Below, one piece after another: positions 1-8,231 of a stretch of DNA of 64,000 nt. Location of the stretch: NCBI RefSeq assembly GCF_005116665.1, contig NZ_SWCJ01000001.1, positions 592,018-656,017 on the forward strand, written 5' to 3'. The translations under genes were made by a program, and so were the position numbers. Origin of the DNA: Ferrimonas aestuarii. GTDB taxonomy: Bacteria; Pseudomonadota; Gammaproteobacteria; Enterobacterales; Shewanellaceae. A model generated the notes under the pieces. The model did not search any database. It saw only the letters and a list, made by a program, of their open reading frames with translations, and had not been told where the DNA came from. How positions within the stretch are numbered: the first letter of the stretch is position 1; each line of letters starts with the position of its first letter.

Positions 1-207
1 CACCGATTGGTGAATGCCACTTTCCAGCTCCTCTGAATCGACAACCGACACCGACGAGGTGGTGTCTTTTAGGCTTCGTTCGAATTTTTCTCCAGTCACG
101 GTGATCACTTCGATGGAGGTCAGTTCGCCCTTGTCATCATCGGCGACCGCAGCACCGGCGGAGAACAGCCCCATCAACACAACAGTGATAGCGTTGAACT
201 TGTACAT
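1..207 (-). CDS. TonB-dependent siderophore receptor, 5' part only
   Basis: The first 69 codons of a gene that runs off the left edge. The start is the ATG read at 207-205 on the minus strand. The product begins with a signal peptide (MYKF, then a hydrophobic stretch ending near AVADDD). After it comes a TonB-box/plug opening containing ITVTGEKFERS and SVSVVDSEEL, which is typical of TonB-dependent siderophore receptors of the outer membrane. Two Fur-like sites lie between it and the divergent DUF3325-DUF3649-PepSY operon, so iron-repressed expression is likely. The barrel is outside the window, so the ligand cannot be guessed. Confidence 0.8.
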   Translation of the reverse strand, partial: MYKFNAITVVLMGLFSAGAAVADDDKGELTSIEVITVTGEKFERSLKDTTSSVSVVDSEELESGIHQSV

Positions 208-260
208 CTTTTTTCCCTGTTTTTATCATCTCAAAGTACGGAATGATCGACCCATTTTGT

Positions 261-279
261 AAATGATAACCATTCCTAT
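261..279 (-). promoter_or_regulatory. Putative Fur box for the receptor gene
   Basis: The sequence AAATGATAACCATTCCTAT matches much of the GATAATGATAATCATTATC Fur consensus, with the TGATAACCATT core intact. It lies 54 bp upstream of the receptor start. A further AAATGATAAT half site is at 294-303. Assignment is by eye. Confidence 0.55.
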
Positions 280-372
280 TTATAGGTTTTACGAAATGAT
301 AATATTTTTCAACAACTTTCTTCGAAACTGAGTCAGTTGTGTAACCGATGTCAAATTTGATGCACTTGCGAA

Positions 373-391
373 TTACAATGATTCTCATTTG
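373..391 (+). promoter_or_regulatory. Putative Fur box for the DUF3325-DUF3649-PepSY operon
   Basis: TTACAATGATTCTCATTTG resembles the Fur consensus (AATGATTCTCATT core). It sits about 46 bp upstream of the first ATG of the rightward operon. Together with the site at 261-279 it makes this a divergent iron-regulated control region. Confidence 0.6.
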
Positions 392-436
392 GTGTATTAT
401 CCCGCCCCTGACCGAGAAGTAATTACAAGGGAAGGT

Positions 437-712
437 ATGTTGGTTCAATTCGTCGCCTTAGCGCTCACCTTGCTAGGCTGCTGTCTCATCTATCTGTGCT
501 CGAAGCATCAGAAGCCGCTTAAGCGTCCGCTGTCTCCGGTCGCAGGTTATATGGGGTCAGGGATGATCTTGATGGCGCTATTTGGATTCAGTTTTCGATT
601 GGCACCTCTGTCGGCGTTCTACGTTTGGTTGGCACTGCTGATGGTGCTAATGACCTCGATTCCATTTCTGTTCGCGGTGTATGCCGGTAGAGGAGCAAAA
701 CATGGCGGTTAA
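437..712 (+). CDS. DUF3325 family small membrane protein
   Basis: A 91-residue protein with three hydrophobic segments (opening MLVQFVALALTLLGCC), like DUF3325 proteins that accompany PepSY-type siderophore reductases. The ATG at 437 is preceded by AAGGGAAGG, a good ribosome binding site. An in-frame start further upstream at 389 would overlap the Fur-like box and is less likely. It overlaps the next gene by 11 bp and is first in a three-gene operon. Known relatives lie in iron-uptake operons; the molecular role is unknown, probably an inner-membrane partner of the PepSY protein. Confidence 0.75.
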   Translation: MLVQFVALALTLLGCCLIYLCSKHQKPLKRPLSPVAGYMGSGMILMALFGFSFRLAPLSAFYVWLALLMVLMTSIPFLFAVYAGRGAKHGG

Positions 713-986
713 TGTGGCAAACCATTGGGGAAGAAAGGTGTTTGCCGGCTTAGTGTTGGGATTGACCCTAGGGTTTGGCGTCGTCGCCAGCTTCGCTTGG
801 TTTACCCCTGGTGACATGACCGAACAGGGCAAAGTGATGTTGACCATCTGGGTGGTGGCCTTGGTTTGGTTAGTAAGTCTGTCGACCTGTTTTAGCTTTG
901 CCAATGGCAACCGAGCCATTGGCATGATGTTGGCGGCAAATCTGGTGGTTTACGCTCTGTTCTTTGGTTTGAAGGCGGTTGTATGA
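702..986 (+). CDS. DUF3649 family small membrane protein
   Basis: A 94-residue protein with three predicted membrane helices. It starts at the ATG at 702, just behind the AGGAG of the preceding reading frame. It resembles DUF3649 proteins annotated as iron transporter accessory proteins. It sits between a DUF3325 gene (11-bp overlap) and the PepSY gene (ATGA overlap at 983-986), so all three are probably translationally coupled. Inferred role: inner-membrane subunit helping reductive iron release from siderophores. No catalytic residues are obvious. Confidence 0.7.
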   Translation: MAVNVANHWGRKVFAGLVLGLTLGFGVVASFAWFTPGDMTEQGKVMLTIWVVALVWLVSLSTCFSFANGNRAIGMMLAANLVVYALFFGLKAVV

Positions 987-2587
987 GAGTGTCTCCGCGA
1001 ATTCTTCGCAGTTATCAGTCGGTGCATACGTGGACCGGCATCCTCGCGGGATTGTTGCTGTTCATCGGTTTTTTTGCCGGAGCATTAAGCCTGTTTAAAC
1101 CCGCGTTCAATGATTGGGCTACACCAAGCCAACATACGCTCGAGCCGGTTGCTGCGGATAAGCGTCAGCAATTAGTGGATCGGGTGCTGTCTGAATTTCC
1201 TGCGGCAAACGACGGCTTTAGGCTCTCCTATGAGCCAGGCGCAGCCCCCATCTCTTGGCACCCCAGTGGACCTGGGCCGCGCCAGAAAAGCGTTAACCTC
1301 AATGAAGTGATCAGTTATGCCACCCTTACCGCAGATGATCAGCTGCAGATCGAGCAAGGGCAGAAGAACCAGCTCGGAGGGCTAATTGATCAGCTTCATC
1401 GTACGGCGGGCATCCCCGGCAATCTTGGTCATGAGCAGATCGGCGTTTTGGTGATGGGAGTGGCGTCCACACTCTATTTTATCGCGTTGGTGTCTGGGCT
1501 GATTTTACTGCTTCCAACCCTAAAAAAGACTCTGTTTGCGCTGCGAACTCATAAAGGGTCGGCTCGATTCTGGCTGGACAGCCACAACCTCTCTGGCGTA
1601 TTCAGCCTGCCGTATCATCTGATTATCGCGTGGACCGTGGTGATCTTTGCCTTTCATGATGTGCTCTATGGCGGCATGAAACTGGTGTATCAAGACAAGC
1701 CACTTTTCGATTTTCCTAAGCCTGCGGCGGCGGAGTTTCAGATTGAACAGCTGCCTAAAATTGAAACCTTTGAGGCGTTGGCGCAGCGTCTGGCTCCGGG
1801 CCATGAGCTGATGTCTTTGGAGTTTGGCCGCCTACATTCTAAGTCGCCCACGCTGGTGATGGAGCTTAATAACCCTAACGGCATGATGCGCGGTGCCTAT
1901 TTTGATGTGATCTACCTAAACCCCTATACACAGGAAGTGGCCTTTGGCAGTGTGCAGCAAACGGTCTACGGAGAGGTGGTTAAGAACCTCTTTGCCTTCC
2001 ATTTCGGGAATTTTGGTGGCGATTTTGGACGCTGGATCTTCTTTGTATTAGGCGTAGGCGGTGCGTTCCTGTTTTATAGCGGCAACCTGTTATGGCTGGA
2101 GAAACGCCGCCAGAAAGTGGGGCCACAGCGTAAAGATGTGCGGGTGTTAGCGGGGTTAACCGTAGGCGTTAGCTTTGGTGCAATGCTTGGCGCTGCGGTG
2201 GCTATTGCGGCGACTAAGTGGCTGTACCTATTCGATATCTCTATTAACCACGCTTATTTATGGATCTACTACGGTTGCTTTGGTGGGGCGCTTTTCAGTT
2301 GCGTTTTACTGGGTGCGGCAAGAGCGGCGGTATTGCTGCAAGCCGGTTTGGCGTTGGCGTGCTTAATGATTCCAGCCACGACGGTGATTGCTGGAGCACT
2401 GCCATCACTAGGTTTGGACTTTAAGTGGTCCGGCGCCACCTTGATTTTGGAGGCTGTGGCGCTGCTGATGGGGCTGGTTTTTGCTGTCACCGCCAAACGC
2501 ACTTTAGCGCGAGGCCGCCACGGCGATGCCAACAGTGTGTGGGCGTTTCCCCAAACTGCCCCTAAGGCTGAGCAGGTATCTGCGTAG
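983..2587 (+). CDS. PepSY-associated TM protein, probable siderophore-iron reductase
   Basis: A 534-residue inner-membrane protein. Helix 1 (residues about 15-40) follows RSYQSVHTWTGILAGLLL, the usual opening of PepSY_TM proteins. A periplasmic PepSY-type domain follows, then several helices, including a C-terminal set not found in the shortest members. Membrane-proximal His residues (for example HRTAGIPGNLGH and HNLSGVFSLPYHL) could bind haem, as in FpvG-type ferrisiderophore reductases. It ends the Fur-type operon and is followed by a hairpin terminator. The function comes from family and context, namely the divergent TonB receptor. Confidence 0.8.
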   Translation: MRVSPRILRSYQSVHTWTGILAGLLLFIGFFAGALSLFKPAFNDWATPSQHTLEPVAADKRQQLVDRVLSEFPAANDGFRLSYEPGAAPISWHPSGPGPRQKSVNLNEVISYATLTADDQLQIEQGQKNQLGGLIDQLHRTAGIPGNLGHEQIGVLVMGVASTLYFIALVSGLILLLPTLKKTLFALRTHKGSARFWLDSHNLSGVFSLPYHLIIAWTVVIFAFHDVLYGGMKLVYQDKPLFDFPKPAAAEFQIEQLPKIETFEALAQRLAPGHELMSLEFGRLHSKSPTLVMELNNPNGMMRGAYFDVIYLNPYTQEVAFGSVQQTVYGEVVKNLFAFHFGNFGGDFGRWIFFVLGVGGAFLFYSGNLLWLEKRRQKVGPQRKDVRVLAGLTVGVSFGAMLGAAVAIAATKWLYLFDISINHAYLWIYYGCFGGALFSCVLLGAARAAVLLQAGLALACLMIPATTVIAGALPSLGLDFKWSGATLILEAVALLMGLVFAVTAKRTLARGRHGDANSVWAFPQTAPKAEQVSA

Positions 2588-2617
2588 TCGGCAGGGGGCG
2601 CACTTTAATCAAATCTT

Positions 2618-2658
2618 AAGGGCTTCGAAACCTGGGGAGGCGTCGAGGCCCTTTTCTT
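2618..2658 (+). terminator. Rho-independent terminator after the PepSY gene
   Basis: AAGGGCTTCGA at 2618-2628 pairs with TCGAGGCCCTT at 2643-2653 (one G-U pair), followed by a T-rich tract. It lies between convergent genes and could serve both. Confidence 0.7.
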
Positions 2659-2670
2659 TATCCGCTTCAG

Positions 2671-3150
2671 CTAATGGTTGAGTACTCTTTCCATCAACTG
2701 TGCCCCGCTACCATAGCAGGTCGGCGCTGATTTGAGCCGAATAAATTGGTGTTTTTGCCAGTAACTGCTGGCATTTTGCACCGCAATCAATTGCATTTTT
2801 GAGAACTCATCAGCCGCGTTAAGTAGCGCTGCAAACAGCGCCTTTCCTGCGCCCTGGCCTTTAAGTGTTGGGCTAACCGCCAAATCGTGCAGATAGAGGC
2901 AATCGCCCTTTACCAACTCTGTAGATAGGGTTTGGTCTAGGTGGGGTGGGGAGTCTCCCTGCCACGGATGGCTGAGCAGATAGGCTAGGGCTTGTCCCAA
3001 CTCATTTCGAACCACAAAACAGGTCTCTGGGCTTAGTTGCCACTTTTGTTGTAAGACGCAAAGCCGCTCTGGTTCGAATTCGGTGTAGACCTGAGCTTGG
3101 ATGGCAACAATGTGTGGCCAGTCGTCACTGCGGATGGAATCGATAAACAT
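2671..3150 (-). CDS. GNAT family N-acetyltransferase
   Basis: A 159-residue GNAT acyltransferase when started at MFIDSIRSDDW; an upstream in-frame ATG at 3183 would add 11 residues. The acetyl-CoA pyrophosphate loop is visible as SPTLKGQGAGKALF (Q/R-x-x-G-x-G/A pattern), preceded by the beta-4 segment LYLHDLAVS. The C-terminal part has the SYWQKHQF pattern found in many members. Acetyl-CoA would be the donor; the acceptor cannot be predicted. It is convergent with the PepSY gene and appears monocistronic. Confidence 0.75.
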   Translation of the reverse strand: MFIDSIRSDDWPHIVAIQAQVYTEFEPERLCVLQQKWQLSPETCFVVRNELGQALAYLLSHPWQGDSPPHLDQTLSTELVKGDCLYLHDLAVSPTLKGQGAGKALFAALLNAADEFSKMQLIAVQNASSYWQKHQFIRLKSAPTCYGSGAQLMERVLNH

Positions 3151-3342
3151 GCCAAAAACTAATGTTAAAAAACGCCTAGCCATTATCTCACAAGAATTGA
3201 ATATCGGCGCTTAACTTGAGGCGATAAGTTGTGAATGACCATCAATTGCTGAGGTTGAAATCATCTTCGACTTGAATTGAGCGGGGGAGACCGATAACTT
3301 GAACCTAAATCAGTTGGTTGAAAAATGATCAGGGCAGGCTCA

Positions 3343-4020
3343 ATGGACAGATTAGTGCAGCAGCGTCAGTTTCAGCAACGGTATCGTCAAGGGATTGGTC
3401 CTCATTATCACGGCTATGGTCATGGGATTTGTGTCTTGGCCATTGGCCTTGGGATCATCGGTTATTGTGTGTGGAAGTTGGAGCTGACCAATTGCCAGCC
3501 GTTGCTGACGGTGGTAGCTGCGCTGATCATTGCCAATGGTTTGGAGTATTTTGCCCATCGCCAGCTTGGACACAAACGAACTCGAATATTGCCGCTGTTT
3601 TATGAACGTCACAGTGGCGAACATCATCGATTTTTTACTCACCTCGATCCCCTGTGGCGAGATCATCGCGACTGGCGGGTGGTGCTGTTTCCCCTGTATC
3701 TGATCGTGGCGGTAGCGACCGCCAATGGTGCAGTGGCGTGGGGGTTGTCACTGCTGTTCGGTCCTGCGGTGGGGTATTTGTGGCTGATGACAACGGTGGC
3801 CGCCTACTTGTGGTATGAGGTGGCTCATTTCTGCTGGCACCTGCCTGAGCAGAGCTGGGTGTTTCGAATTGGTTTTTTACGCAGGATGCGGTTGCGGCAC
3901 CTGATTCATCACCACCCATCGATGATGAATCGAGTCAATTTTAATATCACCTGGCCGCTATTTGACTACTTGTTAGGTACCGACAGTTTGAATTCGCAGA
4001 TGATGAACACCAAGGGCTAG
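3343..4020 (+). CDS. Fatty acid hydroxylase / sterol desaturase superfamily membrane protein
   Basis: A 225-residue integral membrane protein with the histidine boxes of the FA_hydroxylase family: HRQLGH, HSGEHHRFF and HLIHHH. In this superfamily these residues bind a di-iron centre for O2-dependent hydroxylation or desaturation of lipids. The start at 3343 has GGCAGG just upstream; an ATG at 3325 would add six residues but has no clear ribosome site. The gene ends overlapping the convergent GNAT gene by 4 bp. The substrate is unknown. It is short for the family but keeps all the boxes. Confidence 0.7.
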   Translation: MDRLVQQRQFQQRYRQGIGPHYHGYGHGICVLAIGLGIIGYCVWKLELTNCQPLLTVVAALIIANGLEYFAHRQLGHKRTRILPLFYERHSGEHHRFFTHLDPLWRDHRDWRVVLFPLYLIVAVATANGAVAWGLSLLFGPAVGYLWLMTTVAAYLWYEVAHFCWHLPEQSWVFRIGFLRRMRLRHLIHHHPSMMNRVNFNITWPLFDYLLGTDSLNSQMMNTKG

Positions 4021-4451
4021 ACCTCGGCGTGCAGCTCCTTTTTCAGGAAAAAGCTGGTGTAGCCAGGGGGCATGTCATCGAGCTGAGCAAACTTGTGATA
4101 GCTCATCTGTTGGTAGAACTCTAAAGCGAGGTAATTGGTGGTTTTGATGAAGATGCCGTGGGCACCTCTGGCATCGGCGAAGGCTTCAAGTTGCGCCAGC
4201 AGCCGCGCTCCGACGCCTTGACGACGAAGATGCTCCAACACCCAGATGCCGTCGATATGTAACCAGCCAAGCTTGAGCTCGCCAGCGATACCGCCACAGA
4301 TCTGCCCTTGTTCATCTTTGACGAAACAGGAGATGGTTTCGTGTTGAAGGCTGCCTGCAACGGCGTCATTAAAGCCGATAAGTCCCTGCTTTAGTGCATC
4401 GACTTCATCGGTGTTTGGCGGAGCAACCGGAGTAAACTGCAAACAATCCAT
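4017..4451 (-). CDS. GNAT family N-acetyltransferase
   Basis: A 144-residue GNAT protein starting at MDCLQFTPV; the reading frame extends 20 codons further upstream without similarity. The acetyl-CoA binding motif is WVLEHLRRQGVGARLL, and the terminal segment TTNYLALEFYQQMSY is the usual helix-beta end of the fold. The layout resembles small acetyltransferases annotated with toxin or polyamine-like substrates, but nothing fixes the acceptor. It converges on and overlaps the hydroxylase gene end. Confidence 0.75.
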   Translation of the reverse strand: MDCLQFTPVAPPNTDEVDALKQGLIGFNDAVAGSLQHETISCFVKDEQGQICGGIAGELKLGWLHIDGIWVLEHLRRQGVGARLLAQLEAFADARGAHGIFIKTTNYLALEFYQQMSYHKFAQLDDMPPGYTSFFLKKELHAEV

Positions 4452-4517
4452 GTGGCTTCTTATCGTAGCTATCCAAAGCTCTAAACTAACCACAGTCGCC
4501 CAAGGTTGCAAATCTGG

Positions 4518-4886
4518 TCAGTTTGTCTGCAATGAAAATTGGTCGTAAATCAGTTTCCAATGGCCATCATTTTGCCGTTGCCAATGTTCCAAGGTGATGA
4601 CGCCGTAGCCGATATTCATTTGCCAATTGGCACCCAGATGAGCGTTATCGTCATCGATCAATTTAATCCAAGTTTGCTGGTAGTGAAGGTCGTAGGCACC
4701 GGAATCCAGAATGCCTTGCCAAAAGTCATGAATGGCCTGACGTCCTTGAAATTCTCCCAGTGGCGTTACTTTTAAGATGGCGTTTTCGGTGTAGCTGGCA
4801 GCGCAGTAGCTGATATTTTGATGATTGAATTGATTGATCCAGTTCTGGCTGGCCTTGATGACGTTGAGCAGGGCGTGATGATGCAT
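4518..4886 (-). CDS. SnoaL-like / NTF2-fold protein
   Basis: A 122-residue protein starting at MHHHALLNVIKASQNW, behind a GGAG ribosome site. An early WINQFNHQNISYCAASYTENA, then GRQAIHDFWQGIL, and a terminal HWKLIYDQFS follow the pattern of SnoaL/DUF4440 domains. That is a cone-shaped fold used for ketosteroid isomerase-like chemistry or ligand binding. It lies upstream of a GNAT gene on the same strand, 66 bp apart. No substrate can be assigned. Confidence 0.65.
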   Translation of the reverse strand: MHHHALLNVIKASQNWINQFNHQNISYCAASYTENAILKVTPLGEFQGRQAIHDFWQGILDSGAYDLHYQQTWIKLIDDDNAHLGANWQMNIGYGVITLEHWQRQNDGHWKLIYDQFSLQTN

Positions 4887-5024
4887 AACCCACTCCAGAG
4901 ATGACGAAGTTTGAGTTAATTGTAGAACTTTGGCGGGCGGTGTGGTGGAAGGGACAAGGGGACCAGTCACTCAGGCCGGGAAGGAAGGAGCAGCCCGAGT
5001 GACCAGTCGATAACTCAATGCAAT

Positions 5025-6026
5025 TTATGGATTCAGTTGTACCAGCATTTTGCCGGTGTTTTTACCGGAAAACAGGCCAATGAAAGCCTCTGCGGCGTTT
5101 TCCAAACCCTGATAAACGGTCTCTTCGCTTTTTACTTTACCTTCGGCCAACCATTGACCCATCTGGGCGGCAAATTCGCCATAGTGCTGCCAATGGTCGA
5201 AGACAATGAAGCCCTCAATTTTTAGCTTTTTGATGATGAGGTTAGCCAGGTTGGTCGGGCCAGCTTGAGGCTCCATGGCGTTGTAGTGGGCAATCATGCC
5301 GCACAGGGCAATGCGGCCATAATCGTTCATGTGGTTTAGCGCCGCTTCTAGATGCTCGCCACCCACATTCTCAAAGTAGACGTCGATGCCGTTTGGGGCC
5401 GCTTCACCAAGGGCGACATTGAGATCCTCTACCTGCTTGTAGTTGATTACCTTATCAACACCCAGGGACTTCAGCAGTTCTACTTTATCAGCTGAGCCGG
5501 TAGATCCGATGACCGTGGCACCTTGGAGTTTGGCGATTTGACACACGGCGCTGCCAACGGCGCCGGAAGCGGCAGATACAAATACGGTATCGCCAGCTTT
5601 TAGCTCGGCAATCTTATTCAGGCCGACCCAAGCGGTCATGCCTGGCATGCCCATGATGCCAAGGAAATACTGCAGCGGCAGGCCGGTTTCTGGCACTTTG
5701 GTGAGGCCTTCGCCGTCGCTGATAAAGTGGTTACGCCAGCCCAGCATGCTGCTGACCTTGTCGCCAACGGCAAAATCGCTGTGGTTCGAGGCGATCACTT
5801 CACCGATGGCACCGCCCTCTAAGGCTTCGCCGATGGCGAATGGGGCGATGTAGCTTTTACGGTCGATCATGCGGCCGCGCATGTAAGGGTCAACGGACAT
5901 CCACAGGTTTTTTACCAGTAATTGACCGTCAGCCAGCTCAGGTAGTGATTGGGATTGCAGTTCGAAGTGCTCTGAATTTGGCAGGCCTTGTGGGCGCTGT
6001 TTAAGGGTAACCACTTGAGTTTGCAT
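5025..6026 (-). CDS. Zinc-independent medium-chain NADP-dependent oxidoreductase
   Basis: A 333-residue MDR-superfamily enzyme of the leukotriene B4 dehydrogenase/CurA/YncB group. The opening RPQGLPNSEHFEL, the MSVDPYMRGRM motif and the cofactor loop SAASGAVGSAVCQIAKLQG are diagnostic. These enzymes reduce the double bond of alpha,beta-unsaturated ketones or aldehydes with NADPH, and detoxification is the usual suggestion. It is divergent from a marR gene. The shared 150-bp interval carries two near-identical operator-like repeats, so repression by that MarR protein is likely. Confidence 0.88.
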   Translation of the reverse strand: MQTQVVTLKQRPQGLPNSEHFELQSQSLPELADGQLLVKNLWMSVDPYMRGRMIDRKSYIAPFAIGEALEGGAIGEVIASNHSDFAVGDKVSSMLGWRNHFISDGEGLTKVPETGLPLQYFLGIMGMPGMTAWVGLNKIAELKAGDTVFVSAASGAVGSAVCQIAKLQGATVIGSTGSADKVELLKSLGVDKVINYKQVEDLNVALGEAAPNGIDVYFENVGGEHLEAALNHMNDYGRIALCGMIAHYNAMEPQAGPTNLANLIIKKLKIEGFIVFDHWQHYGEFAAQMGQWLAEGKVKSEETVYQGLENAAEAFIGLFSGKNTGKMLVQLNP

Positions 6027-6047
6027 CGAATATCCTTATCAGAAATT

Positions 6048-6122
6048 AAATGTTTTGTGCGCTAATTAATTGAGAGCATCCTAAGTCAATTTAGGTTTGC
6101 GATCAAATGGTTTGTGCGCTAA
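6048..6122. promoter_or_regulatory. Two direct operator-like repeats in the MDR/marR divergent promoter
   Basis: AAATGTTTTGTGCGCTAA at 6048-6065 is repeated with one mismatch at 6105-6122 (AAATGGTTTGTGCGCTAA). The copies are 57 bp apart, between the two divergent starts at 6026 and 6179. The shared 12-mer TTTGTGCGCTAA is a good candidate binding site for the adjacent MarR protein. Confidence 0.55.
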
Positions 6123-6178
6123 CTATTTTGTTTGCCCGATGAATTTGGTTACACTGTGGCGCCAATCAAGGAGAGCTC

Positions 6179-6622
6179 ATGAAACCGAAACTGTCTGATA
6201 ACCTCTGTTTTGCTATCTACAGCGCCAGCAATGCCATCACTCGAGCCTACCGCCCCCTTCTGGAGCAGTTTGATCTAACCTACTCCCAGTATCTGGTGCT
6301 GCAAAGCTTGTGGTTGGAAGATGGGGTTAGCCTCAAGTCTTTATCGGAACAGGTGATGCTTGACCCTGGCAGTTTGACGCCGGTGGTGAAACGCCTCGAA
6401 GCCAAAGGCATGCTATCGCGCCGAATCAGTGAGCAGGATGAGCGGCGTAAGGTGATCGCGTTGACTGAGTCGGGCAGAGCACTAAAACAGCAAGCCTGCC
6501 AATTGAAATCTCAGTTGGAAGCCAAAGCGGGAATTGAATCTGCTCAGCTGGATCAGTTACGGGATCAATGTTGGATGGTGGTTGAGCGATTGAACCGAGC
6601 TGGCAATGAGGGGGATGCGTGA
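6179..6622 (+). CDS. MarR family transcriptional regulator
   Basis: A 147-residue winged-helix repressor. The order is: LTYSQYLVLQSLW in the first helices, SLKSLSEQVMLDPGSLTPVVKRLEAKGML as recognition helix and wing entry, and RISEQDERRKVIALTESG as the wing, close to OhrR/MarR proteins. There is a Cys near the N terminus (DNLCFAIYSA), as in OhrR-type thiol sensors. That Cys and the nearby oxidoreductase gene suggest a reactive-electrophile or peroxide signal, which is inference. GGAG lies upstream of the ATG. It overlaps the next gene by 4 bp. Confidence 0.9.
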   Translation: MKPKLSDNLCFAIYSASNAITRAYRPLLEQFDLTYSQYLVLQSLWLEDGVSLKSLSEQVMLDPGSLTPVVKRLEAKGMLSRRISEQDERRKVIALTESGRALKQQACQLKSQLEAKAGIESAQLDQLRDQCWMVVERLNRAGNEGDA

Positions 6623-6894
6623 GCAAGCAGGTAGATAAGATGCTGGCCAGTCACAAGCAGTTGGTTCACAGCGCGTTTCAAAAAGTTAGCTCCCACGTTC
6701 AGCGCCAGCAGGATGAGTGGTACCTCAATACCTTAATGATTGAGGGCCACAACGTGCCCTTTAAGTACAAGCGCAAGCAGCCCTATCAAAGCCTCAAAGG
6801 GGCGCGGATGAATTTGACCTATTATCCCACCACCGAGTCGGTTGCCGGAATGGAGATCGAAGTGATGAAAGTGGTGCGCCTTAAGCGCAGCTGA
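6619..6894 (+). CDS. Small conserved hypothetical protein
   Basis: A 91-residue, strongly basic, soluble protein. It starts at a GTG that overlaps the marR stop (GTGA), so it is translationally coupled to marR. The middle reads HNVPFKYKRKQPYQSLKGARMNLTYYP and the end VMKVVRLKRS. There is no signal peptide or membrane segment. I do not recognise a characterised family. The coupling suggests a role in the same stress response, but no more can be said. Confidence 0.65.
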   Translation: MSKQVDKMLASHKQLVHSAFQKVSSHVQRQQDEWYLNTLMIEGHNVPFKYKRKQPYQSLKGARMNLTYYPTTESVAGMEIEVMKVVRLKRS

Positions 6895-6967
6895 TTGGCG
6901 AGTTGTCTGTTCTCATCATTCGTTGTCACTCTCTAGTCATTTAGGCTCAGAGCAGGGAAGTCTTGGC

Positions 6968-7813
6968 TCAGTGATTGCCTAAACGGTCCATCAAAAACTC
7001 GATAACGGTAAGGTTTTTTAGGGGCTGCTGCCCCGGTTGATACAACAGATTTATCGGCATCGGAGCCGGTGCATAATCGCTAAGAATCTCCACCAGTTCG
7101 CCACTGTCCAGTGCATCCTGAAGCAGTAACTTAGGCTGAAGGATTACGCCGCCCCCTGCTAATGCCGCTTGTTTTAAGACATTGCCACTGTTGGTGGTGA
7201 GTCGAGGCCGAGGTAACAAACGCTGGCCGCTGCCGCCATCGAAGCCAAGGCAGTGATGCTCCACAAGCATTTTGGTGTGGCTCGGTACGCCGTGTTGTTT
7301 GAGGTACTGTGGCGATGCGCAATAGCAAAGTGGGTAGTAGCCTAGAGGTCGAGCAATAAGGGCGGTTTCCCCTAACTCACCGATGCGAATCAATAGGTCA
7401 ACCTGTTCATCGAACTTGATGCGGGCATTATCCAGTTGCAGCTCGATATCAATCTTTGGATGCTGAGCCAGTAAGTCGGCCATCAGCGGGGCAATCACCA
7501 AGTTGCCATAGGTAACTGGGGCGTTCAGTCGGACTAGGCCCCTAGGCTGTTTGGTAATGCGCTGCAGTTCCTCTTCCACCTGTTGCATCTTTTCCAACAT
7601 CTGTCGACACTCAGCAAGGTAGAATTGACCCGCTTCCGTTAAGGTTTGTCGCCGTGTTGTACGGCTAATCAAGCTGGTGCCAAGGCGCTGTTCTAGGCTG
7701 CGGATGTGTTTGCCAACCATGGTGGCACTGAGGTTGAACTGCTCGGCAACGCGAGCAAAGTTGCGCTGCTCGGCCACCGCCACAAACACCTTCATACTGT
7801 GGATCTTATCCAT
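6968..7813 (-). CDS. LysR family transcriptional regulator
   Basis: A 281-residue LTTR. The N-terminal helix-turn-helix is residues 1-60 (MKVFVAVAEQRNFARVAEQFNLSATMVGKHIRSLEQRLG), followed by ISRTTRRQTLTEAG. A type 2 periplasmic-binding-like effector domain makes up the rest. It is divergent from the ABM/Gfo-Idh-MocA pair with a 103-bp intergenic gap, the usual arrangement for an LTTR and its target. The effector is unknown. Confidence 0.9.
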   Translation of the reverse strand: MDKIHSMKVFVAVAEQRNFARVAEQFNLSATMVGKHIRSLEQRLGTSLISRTTRRQTLTEAGQFYLAECRQMLEKMQQVEEELQRITKQPRGLVRLNAPVTYGNLVIAPLMADLLAQHPKIDIELQLDNARIKFDEQVDLLIRIGELGETALIARPLGYYPLCYCASPQYLKQHGVPSHTKMLVEHHCLGFDGGSGQRLLPRPRLTTNSGNVLKQAALAGGGVILQPKLLLQDALDSGELVEILSDYAPAPMPINLLYQPGQQPLKNLTVIEFLMDRLGNH

Positions 7814-7916
7814 GATTAAACACTATTGGTTTATAAAGTTGGTAACCAATAATGGTTTTTCTACTGGGGGCAGTCAATTAATCTGGTGCTATTGAGCCAT
7901 CAGTGAGAGTCAAATC

Positions 7917-8231
7917 ATGTCCAATCCCATCAGTCTGACCGCAAAATTGCGGTTATTGCCCGAGGTTGACCTTCAGCAAGGCCTTGAAGCCATTAGTCAG
8001 TTTTGCGCTGATATGCGCAGCGAACTCGGCTGTGGTTTTGCTCATGCCATGCAAGAGGCCAGTGACCCCAGATCGGTGATTCTTTGGGAGCAGTATCGAG
8101 ATGCTGAGGCGCAGCAAGCTCATTTTGCTGCAGAGCACACCCAAGCCTTTATCGAGTCTGGCATTACCGAGCTGGTGTCGGTGTCAGAAGGCACGCTGAT
8201 CAGTACGGACTATTTAGGAGCACAGTCATGA
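7917..8231 (+). CDS. Antibiotic biosynthesis monooxygenase (ABM)-domain protein
   Basis: A 104-residue dimeric ferredoxin-like ABM/YgiN-type protein. The pattern is TAKLRLLPEV at the start, SDPRSVILWEQYRDAEAQQAHFAAEHTQAF in the middle, and a final strand. Family members act as cofactor-free quinol or aromatic monooxygenases, or as small sensors. It overlaps the following Gfo/Idh/MocA gene by 4 bp (ATGA) and is divergent from a LysR gene, so the three form one probable regulon. Confidence 0.8.
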   Translation: MSNPISLTAKLRLLPEVDLQQGLEAISQFCADMRSELGCGFAHAMQEASDPRSVILWEQYRDAEAQQAHFAAEHTQAFIESGITELVSVSEGTLISTDYLGAQS

